The notes under the pieces are model-generated. The model was given only the letters and a program-made list of their open reading frames with translations. It was not told where the DNA came from and searched no databases. From assembly GCF_000943555.1 (NCBI RefSeq), contig NZ_JTDV01000014.1, positions 62,001 to 126,000 on the forward strand: a stretch of 64,000 bases of DNA. The letters run 5' to 3'. Each line of letters starts with the position of its first letter. Positions within the stretch are counted from its first letter, which is position 1. This document shows positions 26,739 to 36,180 of this stretch, in pieces. The stretch is from Neotamlana nanhaiensis (GTDB taxonomy: Bacteria > Bacteroidota > Bacteroidia > Flavobacteriales > Flavobacteriaceae). The position numbers were made by a program, and so were the translations under genes.

Positions 26739-27590
26739 TTACTGGCCTAATTTGAAGTTTACAGTAACAAAGCCAATTTGTTTCACAGGTGCTTTAGAAT
26801 CGGATGGCCATTTATGAGATAACGCTATTTTTTTTGCTGGCTCTAACAAACAAGATGCCGTATTTGTAGTTCCTTTTACACCTGGTTCGGCCGAAATAAC
26901 ATTCCCGTTTTGGTTAACAACAATTTTAACCACAACTCTACCCGATTCATTACAATCTTGTCTTTGTGTTTTAAATGTGGCTCGTCCGCGTCCGTTTAAA
27001 CCATAACCAACGCCACCACTTCCAGTTCCTTGTCCGCCAAAGTAACTAGGCGCATACGGATCGCCATCTAACTGACCTTTATCACCAACTTTGTTATCGT
27101 CGCCTTCACTACCCGAACTGGTTCCTTCAGACTTGCTAACACCACCAATTAAAGCATCAAGTTTTTTCCTTTTTTCTTCTTGCTCACGCTTTTCTTTAGC
27201 AATTCGTTCTGCTTCAGCTTTTGCTTTGGCCTCTGCTTCTGCTTTAGCCTTAGCTTGAGCTTCCTTTTGCTTTTTTATGGCAATTTCTTCAGCATTATCT
27301 GCCGTTAAAACATTTTCTTTAACTTCGGAAGGCGCTGCGGATGGTTCAGACTTTGAAACATCGGGTTGGGGTGGTTCATTAATTTCTTTAGGAACCGATT
27401 TTATAGGTGCTTTGGGCTGAACCTTACCACTACCAAAATTACTTGTCCCGAAATTTACAGCTACACCGTATTCTTCTGGCGGATCTTCATAAGTAGTACC
27501 AACAACAAACAATAATAACAACAAAATAACAGTAATTAAAGCTGTTAACTTTGCAGAATTACGTTCGTGTTTTGTGTTTAAGTACTTCAT
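26739..27590 (-). CDS. TonB/TolA-like energy-transducing protein
   Basis: A 283-residue periplasm-spanning protein. It has one membrane helix at about 14-30, a Pro/Lys-containing region, an Ala/Lys/Glu-rich coiled-coil (about 105-145) like TolA, a Gly-rich stretch near 180-200, and a TonB-type C-terminal domain ('SGRVVVKIVVNQNGNV' to 'GFVTVNFKLGQ'). With ExbD and ExbB encoded just upstream it should couple the proton gradient to outer membrane receptors; whether it serves SusC-type receptors or a Tol-like role is not decidable from sequence. Confidence 0.85.
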   Translation of the reverse strand: MKYLNTKHERNSAKLTALITVILLLLLFVVGTTYEDPPEEYGVAVNFGTSNFGSGKVQPKAPIKSVPKEINEPPQPDVSKSEPSAAPSEVKENVLTADNAEEIAIKKQKEAQAKAKAEAEAKAKAEAERIAKEKREQEEKRKKLDALIGGVSKSEGTSSGSEGDDNKVGDKGQLDGDPYAPSYFGGQGTGSGGVGYGLNGRGRATFKTQRQDCNESGRVVVKIVVNQNGNVISAEPGVKGTTNTASCLLEPAKKIALSHKWPSDSKAPVKQIGFVTVNFKLGQ

Positions 27591-27613
27591 AATTATTGGT
27601 AGAAAACTCCTAA

Positions 27614-28006
27614 TTATTTAGGTTGTACGGCTAAAATGACTTTGAATTTATTTCGATTGGCAATATCCATCACCTTAACCACATTTTCAACGGGCACCGA
27701 TTTTTCGGCTCTTAATACAATGGTTGGTTGTTCTTGACTAGATAATGCAGCTAATAACTGATTTTCAAGAACGCTTTCACCAACACGTTTTTGATCTATA
27801 TAGTATGTTAAATCTTTTTTTATGCTTACTGAAACTGAGCGTTTATTTTCGGTTTTACCACTAGCTTTTGGCAAAATAATATCGATAGCATTTGTGGTAA
27901 CCAAGGTTGAAGCAATCATAAAAAAGATAAGTAACAGGAATACAATATCTGTCATAGACGACATATTGAATTCTGGTGTTACTTTATTTCTACTTCTAAA
28001 ATTCAT
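27614..28006 (-). CDS. exbD: ExbD/TolR-family biopolymer transport protein
   Basis: A 130-residue protein with a single N-terminal membrane helix ('TDIVFLLLIFFMIASTLV') containing the proton-pathway Asp20, and a small periplasmic domain. It is encoded between exbB and the TonB-like gene, with gaps of 1 and 23 bases. It forms the proton-driven motor with ExbB. Confidence 0.92.
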   Translation of the reverse strand: MNFRSRNKVTPEFNMSSMTDIVFLLLIFFMIASTLVTTNAIDIILPKASGKTENKRSVSVSIKKDLTYYIDQKRVGESVLENQLLAALSSQEQPTIVLRAEKSVPVENVVKVMDIANRNKFKVILAVQPK

Positions 28007-28007
28007 A

Positions 28008-28700
28008 CTATGTTGGTTCGTTTAACAAGTCTAAAAACTCTAAGGAATTTGCTTCCATTTGATAAACCACCTTATCGGTTCTAACAACCAAATGGTTGTA
28101 TGCCATATAAGCCACAATACCAACAATTAAACCTGCAACCGTAGTTGTCATGGCGGTATATAAACCACCAGCAAGCACATCCATTTCAATGGTACCACCA
28201 GCATTAGCCAGTTCGAAAATAGCAAGAATCATACCAGTTACTGTTCCTAAAAACCCAATCATAGGTGCTGCTCCAGAAATTGTTGCCAAAATACTTACGT
28301 TTTTTTCTAGTCCGTAAATTTCTAATCGCCCCGCATTTTCAATAGCTGTATTAATATCAGCTAAGGGCTTCCCTATTCTAGAAATACCTTTGGCAATTAA
28401 ACGTGATACTGGCGAATTTACTTGGGCACAAAGCATTTGAGCGGCATCTATTTTACCATTACTTACATGATCTTTTATTTGATTCATAAAGTTAGCATCA
28501 ACATTTGAAGCTGCTTTAATAGCAAAAATGCGTTCAAAATAAATATAAATGGCCGCTACTAAAAGTAAAAACAAAATGGCAATAATTATTTGGCCACCAA
28601 CACCGCCACTACTTATTAATTCTATAATGGAGAGCGTTTTTTCTACCGATTCCCCATCAGTTAGTGCTTCTGCACCGTCTTGAACTTCTTGTATAAACAT
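28008..28700 (-). CDS. exbB: ExbB/TolQ/MotA-family proton channel protein
   Basis: A 230-residue protein with three membrane segments (about 35-55, 130-160 and 180-205). The family core is 'GAAPMIGFLGTVTGMILAIF' then 'GLYTAMTTTVAGLIVGIVAY'. It is the first gene of the exbB-exbD-tonB-folC unit, 45 bases after nhaB, possibly continuing the gdh-nhaB transcript since no terminator is seen between them. Confidence 0.93.
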   Translation of the reverse strand: MFIQEVQDGAEALTDGESVEKTLSIIELISSGGVGGQIIIAILFLLLVAAIYIYFERIFAIKAASNVDANFMNQIKDHVSNGKIDAAQMLCAQVNSPVSRLIAKGISRIGKPLADINTAIENAGRLEIYGLEKNVSILATISGAAPMIGFLGTVTGMILAIFELANAGGTIEMDVLAGGLYTAMTTTVAGLIVGIVAYMAYNHLVVRTDKVVYQMEANSLEFLDLLNEPT

Positions 28701-28745
28701 AGGTTATAATTTACTTAATTTGGTAACGGAAAATTATTAATAAAA

Positions 28746-30218
28746 TTATACTAGAACAAATTTTACCATTAAATATCCTAATCCGCCTAAAACAATAGTA
28801 TAAGGTAAAGCCATTTTTACCATCTTACCATACGATAAGTTAATTAATGGCGCTAAAGCCGACGTTAATAAAAATAAAAATGCTGCTTGACCATTTGGCG
28901 TTGCTACACTAGGTAAGTTGGTACCTGTGTTAATTGCAATGGCTAACTTCTCGAAATGTTCTCTATCTATAGCGCCACTTTTAAAGGCTTCTTGTACTTC
29001 GCCAATATACACGGTAGCTACAAATACGTTATCGCTAATTGCCGATAATACGCCGTTAGCAATGTAAAATAAACCTGGTTGCGATGCTGGATCTTGCTCT
29101 AAAGCCCAGTGAATTATTGGACTAAACAAATGCTGATCGTGAATCATGGCCACAATTACAAAGAATACCACTAATAATCCTGTAAACGGTAAAGCTTCCT
29201 CGAAAGCGTGTCCTAATTGATGCTCGTCGATAATACCAATAAATGCAGTTTGGAAAATAATTAAAGCCAAACCAATAAAACCAACTGGCGCAATGTGTAA
29301 GGCTAAACCAATAATTAACAATACTGCCGCAACCCCTTGAACTATTAATGCATATTTTTGTTTATCTGATCTATTAGCGTCTTGCTCATTCGTATAATTT
29401 TCAATAATATCTCCAACTACTGGAGGTAATTTTGCTCCAAACCCAAAGGTTCCTGTAAGCTCTAAAACTACGGTGGTTAACAAACCTGCAAATAACACCG
29501 GGATTGTTATTGGAGCCATTTGAAGGAAAAACTGAATAAAATCCCATCCCATACGTTCACCAATCAGTAAGTTTTGCGGTTCGCCAACAAGCGTACACAC
29601 ACCTCCTAGGGCTGTACCAACAACACCATGCATTATTAAACTACGTAAAAAACTACGGAATTGCTCTAAGGTTTCGCCGCTCAACTCTTTTTTATCTTTT
29701 ACTCCACTTTTATCAAAATCCGATTCTCCAGAATGTATTTTATGATAAACTGCATAAAAACCAACCGCTACGCTAATTAAAACGGCTGTAACAGTTAAAG
29801 CATCTAAAAATGCTGAAAGTATAGCCGATAAAAACACAAATAAAAGTGATAGCACTAATTTCGATTTAATTTTAGTAAATACTTTACTAAAAATAAACAT
29901 TAACAACGGTTTCATAAAGTAAATACCAGCCACCATAAACACTAAAAGCAGCACAACTTCAAGGTTTTGGTCCACTTCATGGTAAGCATTATGCGGTGAT
30001 GTTAACCCTAGTGCAATAACCTCGATAGCTAATAAACCACCCGATTGCAACGGATAACATTTTAACGCCATTGCCAAAGTAAATATAAACTCGGCAATGA
30101 ATAACCAAGAGGTTACCGTTTTACCCAAAACATAAAACGAAAATACATTGAAAATTAAAAAACTAATCATGGTTAACTTAAACCACTTTGGACTACTTCC
30201 TAAAAAATATTTTAACAT
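28746..30218 (-). CDS. nhaB: Na+/H+ antiporter NhaB
   Basis: A 490-residue polytopic inner membrane antiporter that exports Na+ in exchange for protons. It resembles Escherichia coli NhaB closely in the second half: '[20 protein letters not shown]', '[20 protein letters not shown]' and '[20 protein letters not shown]', with about twelve membrane segments. NhaB is a good fit for a marine bacterium. It follows the amino-acid dehydrogenase by 11 bases. Confidence 0.95.
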   Translation of the reverse strand: MLKYFLGSSPKWFKLTMISFLIFNVFSFYVLGKTVTSWLFIAEFIFTLAMALKCYPLQSGGLLAIEVIALGLTSPHNAYHEVDQNLEVVLLLVFMVAGIYFMKPLLMFIFSKVFTKIKSKLVLSLLFVFLSAILSAFLDALTVTAVLISVAVGFYAVYHKIHSGESDFDKSGVKDKKELSGETLEQFRSFLRSLIMHGVVGTALGGVCTLVGEPQNLLIGERMGWDFIQFFLQMAPITIPVLFAGLLTTVVLELTGTFGFGAKLPPVVGDIIENYTNEQDANRSDKQKYALIVQGVAAVLLIIGLALHIAPVGFIGLALIIFQTAFIGIIDEHQLGHAFEEALPFTGLLVVFFVIVAMIHDQHLFSPIIHWALEQDPASQPGLFYIANGVLSAISDNVFVATVYIGEVQEAFKSGAIDREHFEKLAIAINTGTNLPSVATPNGQAAFLFLLTSALAPLINLSYGKMVKMALPYTIVLGGLGYLMVKFVLV

Positions 30219-30229
30219 GAGAAAATTAT

Positions 30230-31456
30230 TTAAATGAGTTGGTTTAGTGCTATTTCGAAAGCTGTTGCACTAATTTTTGTTTGTAATTTATTTTTATTGT
30301 GAATATTCTGTAAAGCTGTTTTTATAACATTTGATGTATCGCTAAAAATGGCTTCGTCGGTCATTTGTACTTTACGCTCCATAAAGTAAGCAAAAACTCT
30401 AGCCATACCGCAGTTTGAAATAAAATCGGGAATTAAACTTACACGATCATCGGTATATTCCATAATAGGACCAAAGAAAATTTCTTTATCGGCAAAAGGC
30501 ACATTTGCCCCGCAAGAAACCACTTCTAACCCACTATTTATCATTGTATCTATTTGATTTTTTGTAATTAATCGAGATGCCGCACAAGGTGCAAAAATTT
30601 CGGTATTTATTTCCCAAATTTTCTCATTAATTTCATTAAAAGGTATTAAATTTTCAGCATTTAATGTATTTCCTGTTTTATTTAAAAATAGTTCGGTAAT
30701 TTCTTCAAACGAAAATCCTTCTTCATTAATTACGCCTCCTACAACATCAATTACACCCACTACTTTCGCTCCCATTTGAGATAAATAAAAAGCCGCAGCG
30801 GCGCCTACATTACCAAAACCTTGTACAACGGCGCGTTTACCTTTAATAGTGGCACCATAAATATTATAGTATTGTTTTACGGCTTCGGCTACACCAAATC
30901 CTGTAATCATATCGGCAACTGTATATTTTCTAGCCACATTTGGAGAATACTTTGGATTTTCAATAACTTTTATAACACCGTGTCGCAATTGCCCAATGCG
31001 ATTAATTTTATCGGCTTCAGTTGGTCTAAAATGGCCGTTAAAAACACCTTCTTGCGGGTGCCAAACACCACTTTCTTCGGTAATTGGGATAACTTCGTGA
31101 ATTTCATCTACATTTAAATCGCCACCAGTACCGTAATAACTTTTCAACAAAGGCGAAACGGCTTTATACCAACGCTCTAAAACACCTTTTTTTCTTGGAT
31201 CGAGCGGATTAAAATTAATGCCCGACTTGGCGCCACCAATAGCAGGACCAGACACGGTAAATTTAATTTCCATGGTTTTAGCTAACGATAAAACTTCGTT
31301 AACATCTAACCCTAAACGCATACGTGTGCCTCCGCCAGCAGCACCGCCACGAAGGGAGTTTATTACCACCCAGCCTTCAGCTTCGGTTTCGGCGTCTTTC
31401 CAGTTAAAAACGATTTCAGGTTCTTTATTTTCGTACTTTTTAAGTAATGCTTTCAT
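30230..31456 (-). CDS. Glu/Leu/Phe/Val-type amino acid dehydrogenase
   Basis: A 408-residue NAD(P)-dependent dehydrogenase deaminating an amino acid to its 2-oxo acid. The N-terminal catalytic domain has '[15 protein letters not shown]' and '[11 protein letters not shown]' with the Lys typical of the family; the nucleotide-binding domain starts '[16 protein letters not shown]'. The family includes glutamate, leucine and valine dehydrogenases. The Gly-rich GGAAGGGTR stretch differs from textbook glutamate dehydrogenases, so the substrate is left open. Confidence 0.88.
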   Translation of the reverse strand: MKALLKKYENKEPEIVFNWKDAETEAEGWVVINSLRGGAAGGGTRMRLGLDVNEVLSLAKTMEIKFTVSGPAIGGAKSGINFNPLDPRKKGVLERWYKAVSPLLKSYYGTGGDLNVDEIHEVIPITEESGVWHPQEGVFNGHFRPTEADKINRIGQLRHGVIKVIENPKYSPNVARKYTVADMITGFGVAEAVKQYYNIYGATIKGKRAVVQGFGNVGAAAAFYLSQMGAKVVGVIDVVGGVINEEGFSFEEITELFLNKTGNTLNAENLIPFNEINEKIWEINTEIFAPCAASRLITKNQIDTMINSGLEVVSCGANVPFADKEIFFGPIMEYTDDRVSLIPDFISNCGMARVFAYFMERKVQMTDEAIFSDTSNVIKTALQNIHNKNKLQTKISATAFEIALNQLI

Positions 31457-31562
31457 TTTTATAATATGACTTGATTTAAGCTATTTTATTATTTCGGGAT
31501 ATTTGAGGATAGATAAATCGTAGCTAAAGCAGAGTCATAATAAATCGTATTTTGTATGGTAA

Positions 31563-31570
31563 CAAATATA
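31563..31570 (-). promoter_or_regulatory. Candidate -7 box (TATATTTG) for the amino acid dehydrogenase-nhaB unit
   Basis: Exact TAnnTTTG on the minus strand about 107 bases before the dehydrogenase ATG, in the gap downstream of anmK. The leader between is AT-rich with no clear RNA structure. Confidence 0.4.
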
Positions 31571-31608
31571 AAAAACTAAAACCCTTAAAGATTAATTTTG
31601 TGTTATTT

Positions 31609-32670
31609 TTAAGGAAGATAAATTTTGCCAGAGCTATGATTTTTACTAGCGCCAGTTACACTTTTTAAGCAATTTACTTGTTTTGTGAGTTTTAGCACAC
31701 CAAGCAACCCAAAAATAAGCGCTTCTTTAAACTCGACAACCGAAGGCTTGGGAATAACAATTTTATTGTTTGTTTTGGTTTTTAAGGCTTTCATTAAAAA
31801 GGAATTATACGCACCACCGCCAGTTACTAAAACATTAGCGTTATTTTTTTTATTGATTTCTGCGGCTAATTGAACTACGATATGCTCCACAAAAGTTCGT
31901 AAAACATTTGTAGTTTCAAGTTTATAAGCATCAATTATTGGAAAAACAGTTTTGTTTACCCATTCTAATCCTAACGATTTGGGGTACGACTTACTGTAAA
32001 AAGGTAATTGATTTAGTTCTGCGAGTAATTCCTGATTTACATCACCCGATTTTGCAATTTCTCCACCATCATCATAGCTAAAACCTAATGGTTTTACATA
32101 ATGATTTAACACTATGTTTACCGGACAAATATCGTAAGCAATACGCGCATTACTAATTTCGGTTGAAATATTTGCAAAACCACCCAAGTTTATGCAATAA
32201 TCGTAATCACTAAACAACAACTTATCACCAATAGGCACTAAAGGAGCACCTTGTCCGCCAAAAGCCACATCTTGTACTCTAAAATCGCAAACTACTTTTT
32301 GGTTAATTAGTGTTGCTAGTTTGGGTAAATTACCAATTTGATAAGTTAAATTTTGCTCTGGCTGATGCAATGCCGTATGCCCATGAGAGCAAACAGCATC
32401 AATATCTTTTAAATAATGCTTCGCTATAAATTGATTAATAATTTCGGCTAAAAATGTGGTGTAATCTTCATCAACTGTTTTAAGGGTATCTATATCTTTT
32501 TCAATTAAACCCTTTAAAATGTCATACCACTTTTTAGGATAGGAAACAGTTTCAGCATTTAAAATTTCGAATTGCAACTGGTGCTTATTTTCAAATTTCA
32601 CATAAACCAAATCTATACCGTCAAGCGATGTGCCCGACATAACACCAACAACGTGAAATACATTTTTCAT
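31609..32670 (-). CDS. anmK: Anhydro-N-acetylmuramic acid kinase
   Basis: A 353-residue sugar kinase that opens and phosphorylates 1,6-anhydroMurNAc in cell wall recycling. Markers are 'GVMSGTSLDGID' at residues 9-20, 'HGHTALHQP', 'DFRVQDVAFGGQGAPLVPIG' (truncated here at 20 residues), 'NLGGFANIS' and 'VTGGGAYNSFLM'. It is divergent from the acyl-CoA dehydrogenase gene across 192 bases. Confidence 0.94.
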   Translation of the reverse strand: MKNVFHVVGVMSGTSLDGIDLVYVKFENKHQLQFEILNAETVSYPKKWYDILKGLIEKDIDTLKTVDEDYTTFLAEIINQFIAKHYLKDIDAVCSHGHTALHQPEQNLTYQIGNLPKLATLINQKVVCDFRVQDVAFGGQGAPLVPIGDKLLFSDYDYCINLGGFANISTEISNARIAYDICPVNIVLNHYVKPLGFSYDDGGEIAKSGDVNQELLAELNQLPFYSKSYPKSLGLEWVNKTVFPIIDAYKLETTNVLRTFVEHIVVQLAAEINKKNNANVLVTGGGAYNSFLMKALKTKTNNKIVIPKPSVVEFKEALIFGLLGVLKLTKQVNCLKSVTGASKNHSSGKIYLP

Positions 32671-32792
32671 TCGAATTATTTTGTCTAAATATTCTCAAAA
32701 AAAATCAAAAAACTAAACTTTAACCAAAGATTCTTCAATTTTATTTTTAAAACTCTCTTTAAAATTACCGTTTTGCAAAAACAACATCGTTA

Positions 32793-32823
32793 TTGAAAAA
32801 TTCACATCAAAAAGCTATATTTG
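32793..32823 (+). promoter_or_regulatory. Bacteroidota-type promoter of the acyl-CoA dehydrogenase
   Basis: TTG (32793-32795) and TATATTTG (32816-32823) spaced by 20 bases match the -33/-7 arrangement, about 40 bases before the ATG at 32863. It lies within an in-frame upstream extension, supporting the shorter start for that gene. Confidence 0.55.
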
Positions 32824-32862
32824 AAAAAAAACCGAACTAAACTAAACAAATTATTACGAAAA

Positions 32863-34005
32863 ATGAATTTTGAACTTACCGAAGAACATAAAATGATTCG
32901 CGACGCCGCACGCGATTTTGCGCAAACCGAATTACTTCCAGGCGTTATAGAACGTGACGAAAAACAACATTTCCCCAAAGAATTAGTAAAAAAAATGGGA
33001 GATCTTGGTTTTTTAGGCATTATGGTCGATCCTAAATATGGCGGCAGTGGTATGGATACCATTTCTTATGTTCTTATTATGGAAGAATTATCGAAAATCG
33101 ACGCTTCAGCATCTGTAATTGTTTCGGTAAACAACTCCTTAGTTTGCTATGGCTTAGAAGCCTATGGATCTGAAGAACAAAAACAAAAATACTTAACAAA
33201 ATTAGCTACCGGCGAGTTTGTTGGCGCTTTCTGTTTAAGCGAACCCGAAGCTGGTAGCGACGCCACGTCACAAAAAACAACCGCAATAGACAAAGGCGAC
33301 CATTACCTTTTAAACGGCACCAAAAACTGGATAACTAATGGCGGAAGAGCCGATATTTACCTCGTTATTGCGCAAACCGACAGAGACAAAGGCCACAAAG
33401 GTATTAATGTTTTTATTGTTGAAAAAGATATGGAAGGTTTCCATGTTGGTCCAAAAGAAGACAAGCTAGGTATCCGCGGAAGCGATACGCATACCCTACA
33501 ATTTAACGATGTAAAAGTGCCAAAAGAAAACAGAATTGCCGATGATGGCTTTGGTTTTAAATTTGCCATGAAAACCCTTTCTGGCGGGCGCATTGGTATT
33601 GCCGCACAAGCCTTAGGAATTGCATCTGGCGCTTACGAATTAGCCTTAAAATACAGCAAAGAGCGTAAAGCCTTTGGCACCGAAATTTCAAACCACCAAG
33701 CCATTGCCTTTAAACTCGCCGATATGTACACCGATATTGAAGCAGCTAGAATGTTGGTCATGAAAGCGGCTTTCGATAAAGACCAAGGCGCAAATTACGA
33801 CACATCGAGTGCTATGGCAAAATTAAAAGCTTCCGATGTCGCCATGAAACACACCGTTGAAGCCGTACAAATTCACGGTGGCAATGGTTTTGTAAAAGAA
33901 TACCACGTAGAACGCTTAATGCGCGATGCCAAAATAACGCAGATTTACGAAGGCACAAGCGAAATTCAAAAAATTGTAATTTCAAGAAGCGTTTTAAGAG
34001 ATTAA
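32863..34005 (+). CDS. Short-chain acyl-CoA dehydrogenase
   Basis: A 380-residue FAD flavoenzyme oxidising acyl-CoA to trans-2-enoyl-CoA in beta-oxidation or amino acid catabolism. Markers are 'FCLSEPEAGSDATSQ' (residues 123-137), 'NGTKNWITNGG', 'RIGIAAQALGIA', 'QIHGGNGF' and the catalytic Glu363 in 'QIYEGTSEIQK', the position of the short-chain (butyryl-CoA) branch. The ATG at 32863 is preferred to a TTG 42 bases upstream that overlaps the promoter. A terminator follows, so it is probably separate from the arsenosugar genes downstream. Confidence 0.94.
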   Translation: MNFELTEEHKMIRDAARDFAQTELLPGVIERDEKQHFPKELVKKMGDLGFLGIMVDPKYGGSGMDTISYVLIMEELSKIDASASVIVSVNNSLVCYGLEAYGSEEQKQKYLTKLATGEFVGAFCLSEPEAGSDATSQKTTAIDKGDHYLLNGTKNWITNGGRADIYLVIAQTDRDKGHKGINVFIVEKDMEGFHVGPKEDKLGIRGSDTHTLQFNDVKVPKENRIADDGFGFKFAMKTLSGGRIGIAAQALGIASGAYELALKYSKERKAFGTEISNHQAIAFKLADMYTDIEAARMLVMKAAFDKDQGANYDTSSAMAKLKASDVAMKHTVEAVQIHGGNGFVKEYHVERLMRDAKITQIYEGTSEIQKIVISRSVLRD

Positions 34006-34026
34006 ACTTTTAAATAACATAAAAAC

Positions 34027-34058
34027 AAAGGTTCGGGCTTAAACTTGAACCTTTTTTT
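34027..34058 (+). terminator. Terminator of the acyl-CoA dehydrogenase gene
   Basis: Inverted repeat AAAGGTTC/GAACCTTT with a 12-base loop and a following T tract, 21 bases after the stop codon. Confidence 0.8.
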
Positions 34059-34102
34059 GTTAAGAATTCCCAAAGAGAACGACCAATTTTCATATACATT
34101 TC

Positions 34103-34110
34103 TATCTTTA
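34103..34110 (+). promoter_or_regulatory. Weak -7-like box before the arsenosugar cluster
   Basis: TATCTTTA matches TAnnTTTG with one mismatch, 17 bases before the AhpD-like ATG and after the preceding terminator. No operator palindrome is visible, so arsenic regulation cannot be read here. Confidence 0.3.
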
Positions 34111-34126
34111 ATAAAAAACAACATAC

Positions 34127-34462
34127 ATGTCTAAAAACTATTACGACCCTGCCGATTTAAGAAAATTCAGTAAAATCACCGAATGGAGCGAAGAACTTGG
34201 GAACAAATTTTTCGATTACTACGGCAAAGTGTTCGAAGAAGGCGCCTTAACCGCTCGCGAAAAAAGTTTAATTGCCCTAGCTGTAGCTCACACCGAGCAA
34301 TGCCCTTACTGCATCGATGCCTACACAAAAGACGGCTTACAACGCGGTGTTACTAAAGAAGAAATGATGGAAGCCATACACGTTGGCGCCGCAATAAAAA
34401 GTGGCGCAACGCTAGTGCACGGTGTACAAATGATGAATAAAGTTAATAAGTTAGACGGTTAA
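34127..34462 (+). CDS. AhpD-like (carboxymuconolactone decarboxylase family) protein of arsenosugar clusters
   Basis: A 111-residue alpha-helical AhpD/CMD-fold protein with the redox motif CPYC (Cys59, Cys62) preceded by 'ALAVAHTEQ'. Small proteins of this kind are commonly annotated next to ArsS as arsenosugar-biosynthesis-associated peroxidase-like proteins; the reaction has not been shown to my knowledge. The dithiol could keep arsenic intermediates reduced. It is the first gene of the cluster and is separated from arsS by a dispersed repeat. Confidence 0.87.
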   Translation: MSKNYYDPADLRKFSKITEWSEELGNKFFDYYGKVFEEGALTAREKSLIALAVAHTEQCPYCIDAYTKDGLQRGVTKEEMMEAIHVGAAIKSGATLVHGVQMMNKVNKLDG

Positions 34463-34467
34463 TATTT

Positions 34468-34558
34468 GGGCGTTACCACAAGGGTCGGGCTTTACGCTAC
34501 AAGTCCTCGCTCTCACCTAGCGGTGTCGCTGTGGGCTTTCCACTACAATCCCTAACGC
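34468..34558 (+). repeat. Dispersed intergenic repeat, copy A
   Basis: A ~91-bp block that starts GGGCGTTACC and ends CCTAACGC (ends inversely related), with a GC-rich inner part containing AAGGGTCGGGCTTTACGCT. A related copy (same start, inner and end blocks) lies at 46923-47011. It has no coding potential and is more GC-rich than its surroundings. Confidence 0.75.
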
Positions 34559-34603
34559 AAACCTATTTTAACCTAATAACTATACATTTAGCAATAAACA
34601 ACA

Positions 34604-35659
34604 ATGGCAACAAAGTCCCTAAAAAAACGCGAAAGCGACTTAGCAAATAGTAAAAAGCAACTTGAAATTCTATCAAACGGTATCTTTCAAGATGGCGAAC
34701 TACCAACCTTTGCTAAAAAAATTGCCGAAACCAATCAGTTTCCTTTAAAAGCTAAAAAACTTGAAATTCTTCAAATAAACGTAGGCTACATGTGCAATCA
34801 AGTTTGCGCCCACTGCCACGTAGATGCTGGCCCTGACCGAAAGGAAATTATGACTCGCGAAACCATGCAACAGTGCCTTGAAGTTATTAAAAACACAGGT
34901 GCGCATACACTCGATTTAACCGGTGGCGCTCCCGAAATGAATCCTAATTTTCGTTGGTTTGTAGAAGAAGCTGCCAAAGCAGGTATAAAAGATTTTATCG
35001 TGCGCTCTAACCTAACAATTATTAGAGCTAACAAACAATATTACGATTTACCAGAGTTTTTCAAAAAACACAACGTACACGTCGTAAGTTCTATGCCGCA
35101 TTGGACTCGCGGAAAAACAGATAAACAACGTGGTAATGGCGTTTTCGATAAATCTATTAAAGCGTTACAAGAACTCAACGCCATTGGCTACGGCATGCCA
35201 GATAGTAATTTACGGTTAGACTTGGTTTATAATCCTTCGGGAGCATTTTTACCAGGCAACCAAGCATCCATGGAACAAGATTTTAAGAAGGCTTTAATAG
35301 ACGATTTCGGCATTCGATTTCATAATTTATTTGCCATTACCAATTTGCCAATTAGTCGGTTTTTAGATTATTTAATAGCTTCAGAAAATTACGAAGATTA
35401 TATGCATGCCCTTGTTGATGCTTACAATCCTGCTGCCGTATCCAACGTAATGTGTACCAATACCATTTCTGTAAGTTGGGATGGTTATTTGTACGATTGC
35501 GATTTTAATCAAATGCTACAATTACCTGTAAACAGTAAAGTAAAACACATTTCGGAATACAACGAAACACTTTTAGAAGGCAGAAACATTGTTATTTCCC
35601 AGCATTGTTATGGTTGTACCGCAGGTGCTGGAAGCAGTTGCCAAGGTACTGTAGCATAG
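34604..35659 (+). CDS. arsS: Arsenosugar biosynthesis radical SAM protein ArsS
   Basis: A 351-residue radical SAM enzyme. The iron-sulfur motif is CxxxCxxC at Cys64, Cys68 and Cys71 ('MCNQVCAHCHVDAGPDRKE'). A Cys-rich C-terminal region adds Cys284 and Cys299 ('MCTNTIS', 'YLYDCDFNQM') and Cys335, Cys338 and Cys346 ('CYGCTAGAGSSCQG'), typical of this family. In cyanobacteria ArsS uses SAM as the adenosyl source to convert dimethylarsenic to 5'-deoxy-5'-dimethylarsinoyl-adenosine. ArsM, the maker of its substrate, is encoded three genes downstream of the rhodanese. Confidence 0.92.
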   Translation: MATKSLKKRESDLANSKKQLEILSNGIFQDGELPTFAKKIAETNQFPLKAKKLEILQINVGYMCNQVCAHCHVDAGPDRKEIMTRETMQQCLEVIKNTGAHTLDLTGGAPEMNPNFRWFVEEAAKAGIKDFIVRSNLTIIRANKQYYDLPEFFKKHNVHVVSSMPHWTRGKTDKQRGNGVFDKSIKALQELNAIGYGMPDSNLRLDLVYNPSGAFLPGNQASMEQDFKKALIDDFGIRFHNLFAITNLPISRFLDYLIASENYEDYMHALVDAYNPAAVSNVMCTNTISVSWDGYLYDCDFNQMLQLPVNSKVKHISEYNETLLEGRNIVISQHCYGCTAGAGSSCQGTVA

Positions 35660-35685
35660 TACAAACGAAAACTGGCATTCTTGAA

Positions 35686-36180
35686 ATGAAAAAGAAATTT
35701 TTATACATAACATTACTATTCTCTGGAATCTTATTTTCACAAGAAACACTGTCGGAATTATTAAAAAATCATAATAACAAATCGGTTCCGTATATATCCG
35801 TGCACGAATTAGCAATGCCAAAAACCAAAGCAACACTTCTGGATGCTCGCGAAAAAATAGAATTTGAAACAAGCCATATTCAAGATGCCATTCACGTTGG
35901 ATATGATAACTTCAGCATACAAGAAATTTCAGAAAAACTTAAAAACAAACAGCAAACCATTGTAGTTTATTGCAGTTTAGGCATACGCTCAAACAACATT
36001 GCTAAACAGTTAAAAAAAGCAGGATACACGAATGTTTTCAACTTATTTGGTGGTATTTTTGAATGGAAAAACAACAACTTTACCGTTTACAACCAAAACA
36101 ACGAACCTACCGAAAACGTGCACGTATTTTCCAGATCGTGGAGTAAATGGCTAAAAAAAGGAAACAAAATTTATGACTAA
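35686..36180 (+). CDS. Periplasmic rhodanese-like protein
   Basis: A 164-residue single-domain rhodanese with signal peptide MKKKFLYITLLFSGILFSQ. The substrate loop is 'CSLGIRS' with active-site Cys96, preceded by 'LLDAREKIEFETSHIQDAIH'. I use the ATG at 35686; a longer reading frame starting within arsS is rejected because the signal peptide would be internal. It may transfer sulfur or act on arsenic thiol chemistry outside the cytoplasm, which is inference from position. It overlaps the next gene by 8 bases. Confidence 0.88.
   Translation: MKKKFLYITLLFSGILFSQETLSELLKNHNNKSVPYISVHELAMPKTKATLLDAREKIEFETSHIQDAIHVGYDNFSIQEISEKLKNKQQTIVVYCSLGIRSNNIAKQLKKAGYTNVFNLFGGIFEWKNNNFTVYNQNNEPTENVHVFSRSWSKWLKKGNKIYD

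Noticed and set aside
32821-32862. Longer N-terminus for the acyl-CoA dehydrogenase starting at TTG 32821
   Set aside because: The extension is Lys/Arg-rich, unlike the family, and overlaps a good promoter match.
34468-34558. Insertion sequence remnant
   Set aside because: No transposase coding potential or target duplication is visible; the short length and a second related copy suggest a repeat family instead.
34127-35659. Selenocysteine readthrough in the AhpD-like or ArsS protein
   Set aside because: Both reading frames are complete without in-frame TGA, and the redox positions are plain Cys codons.
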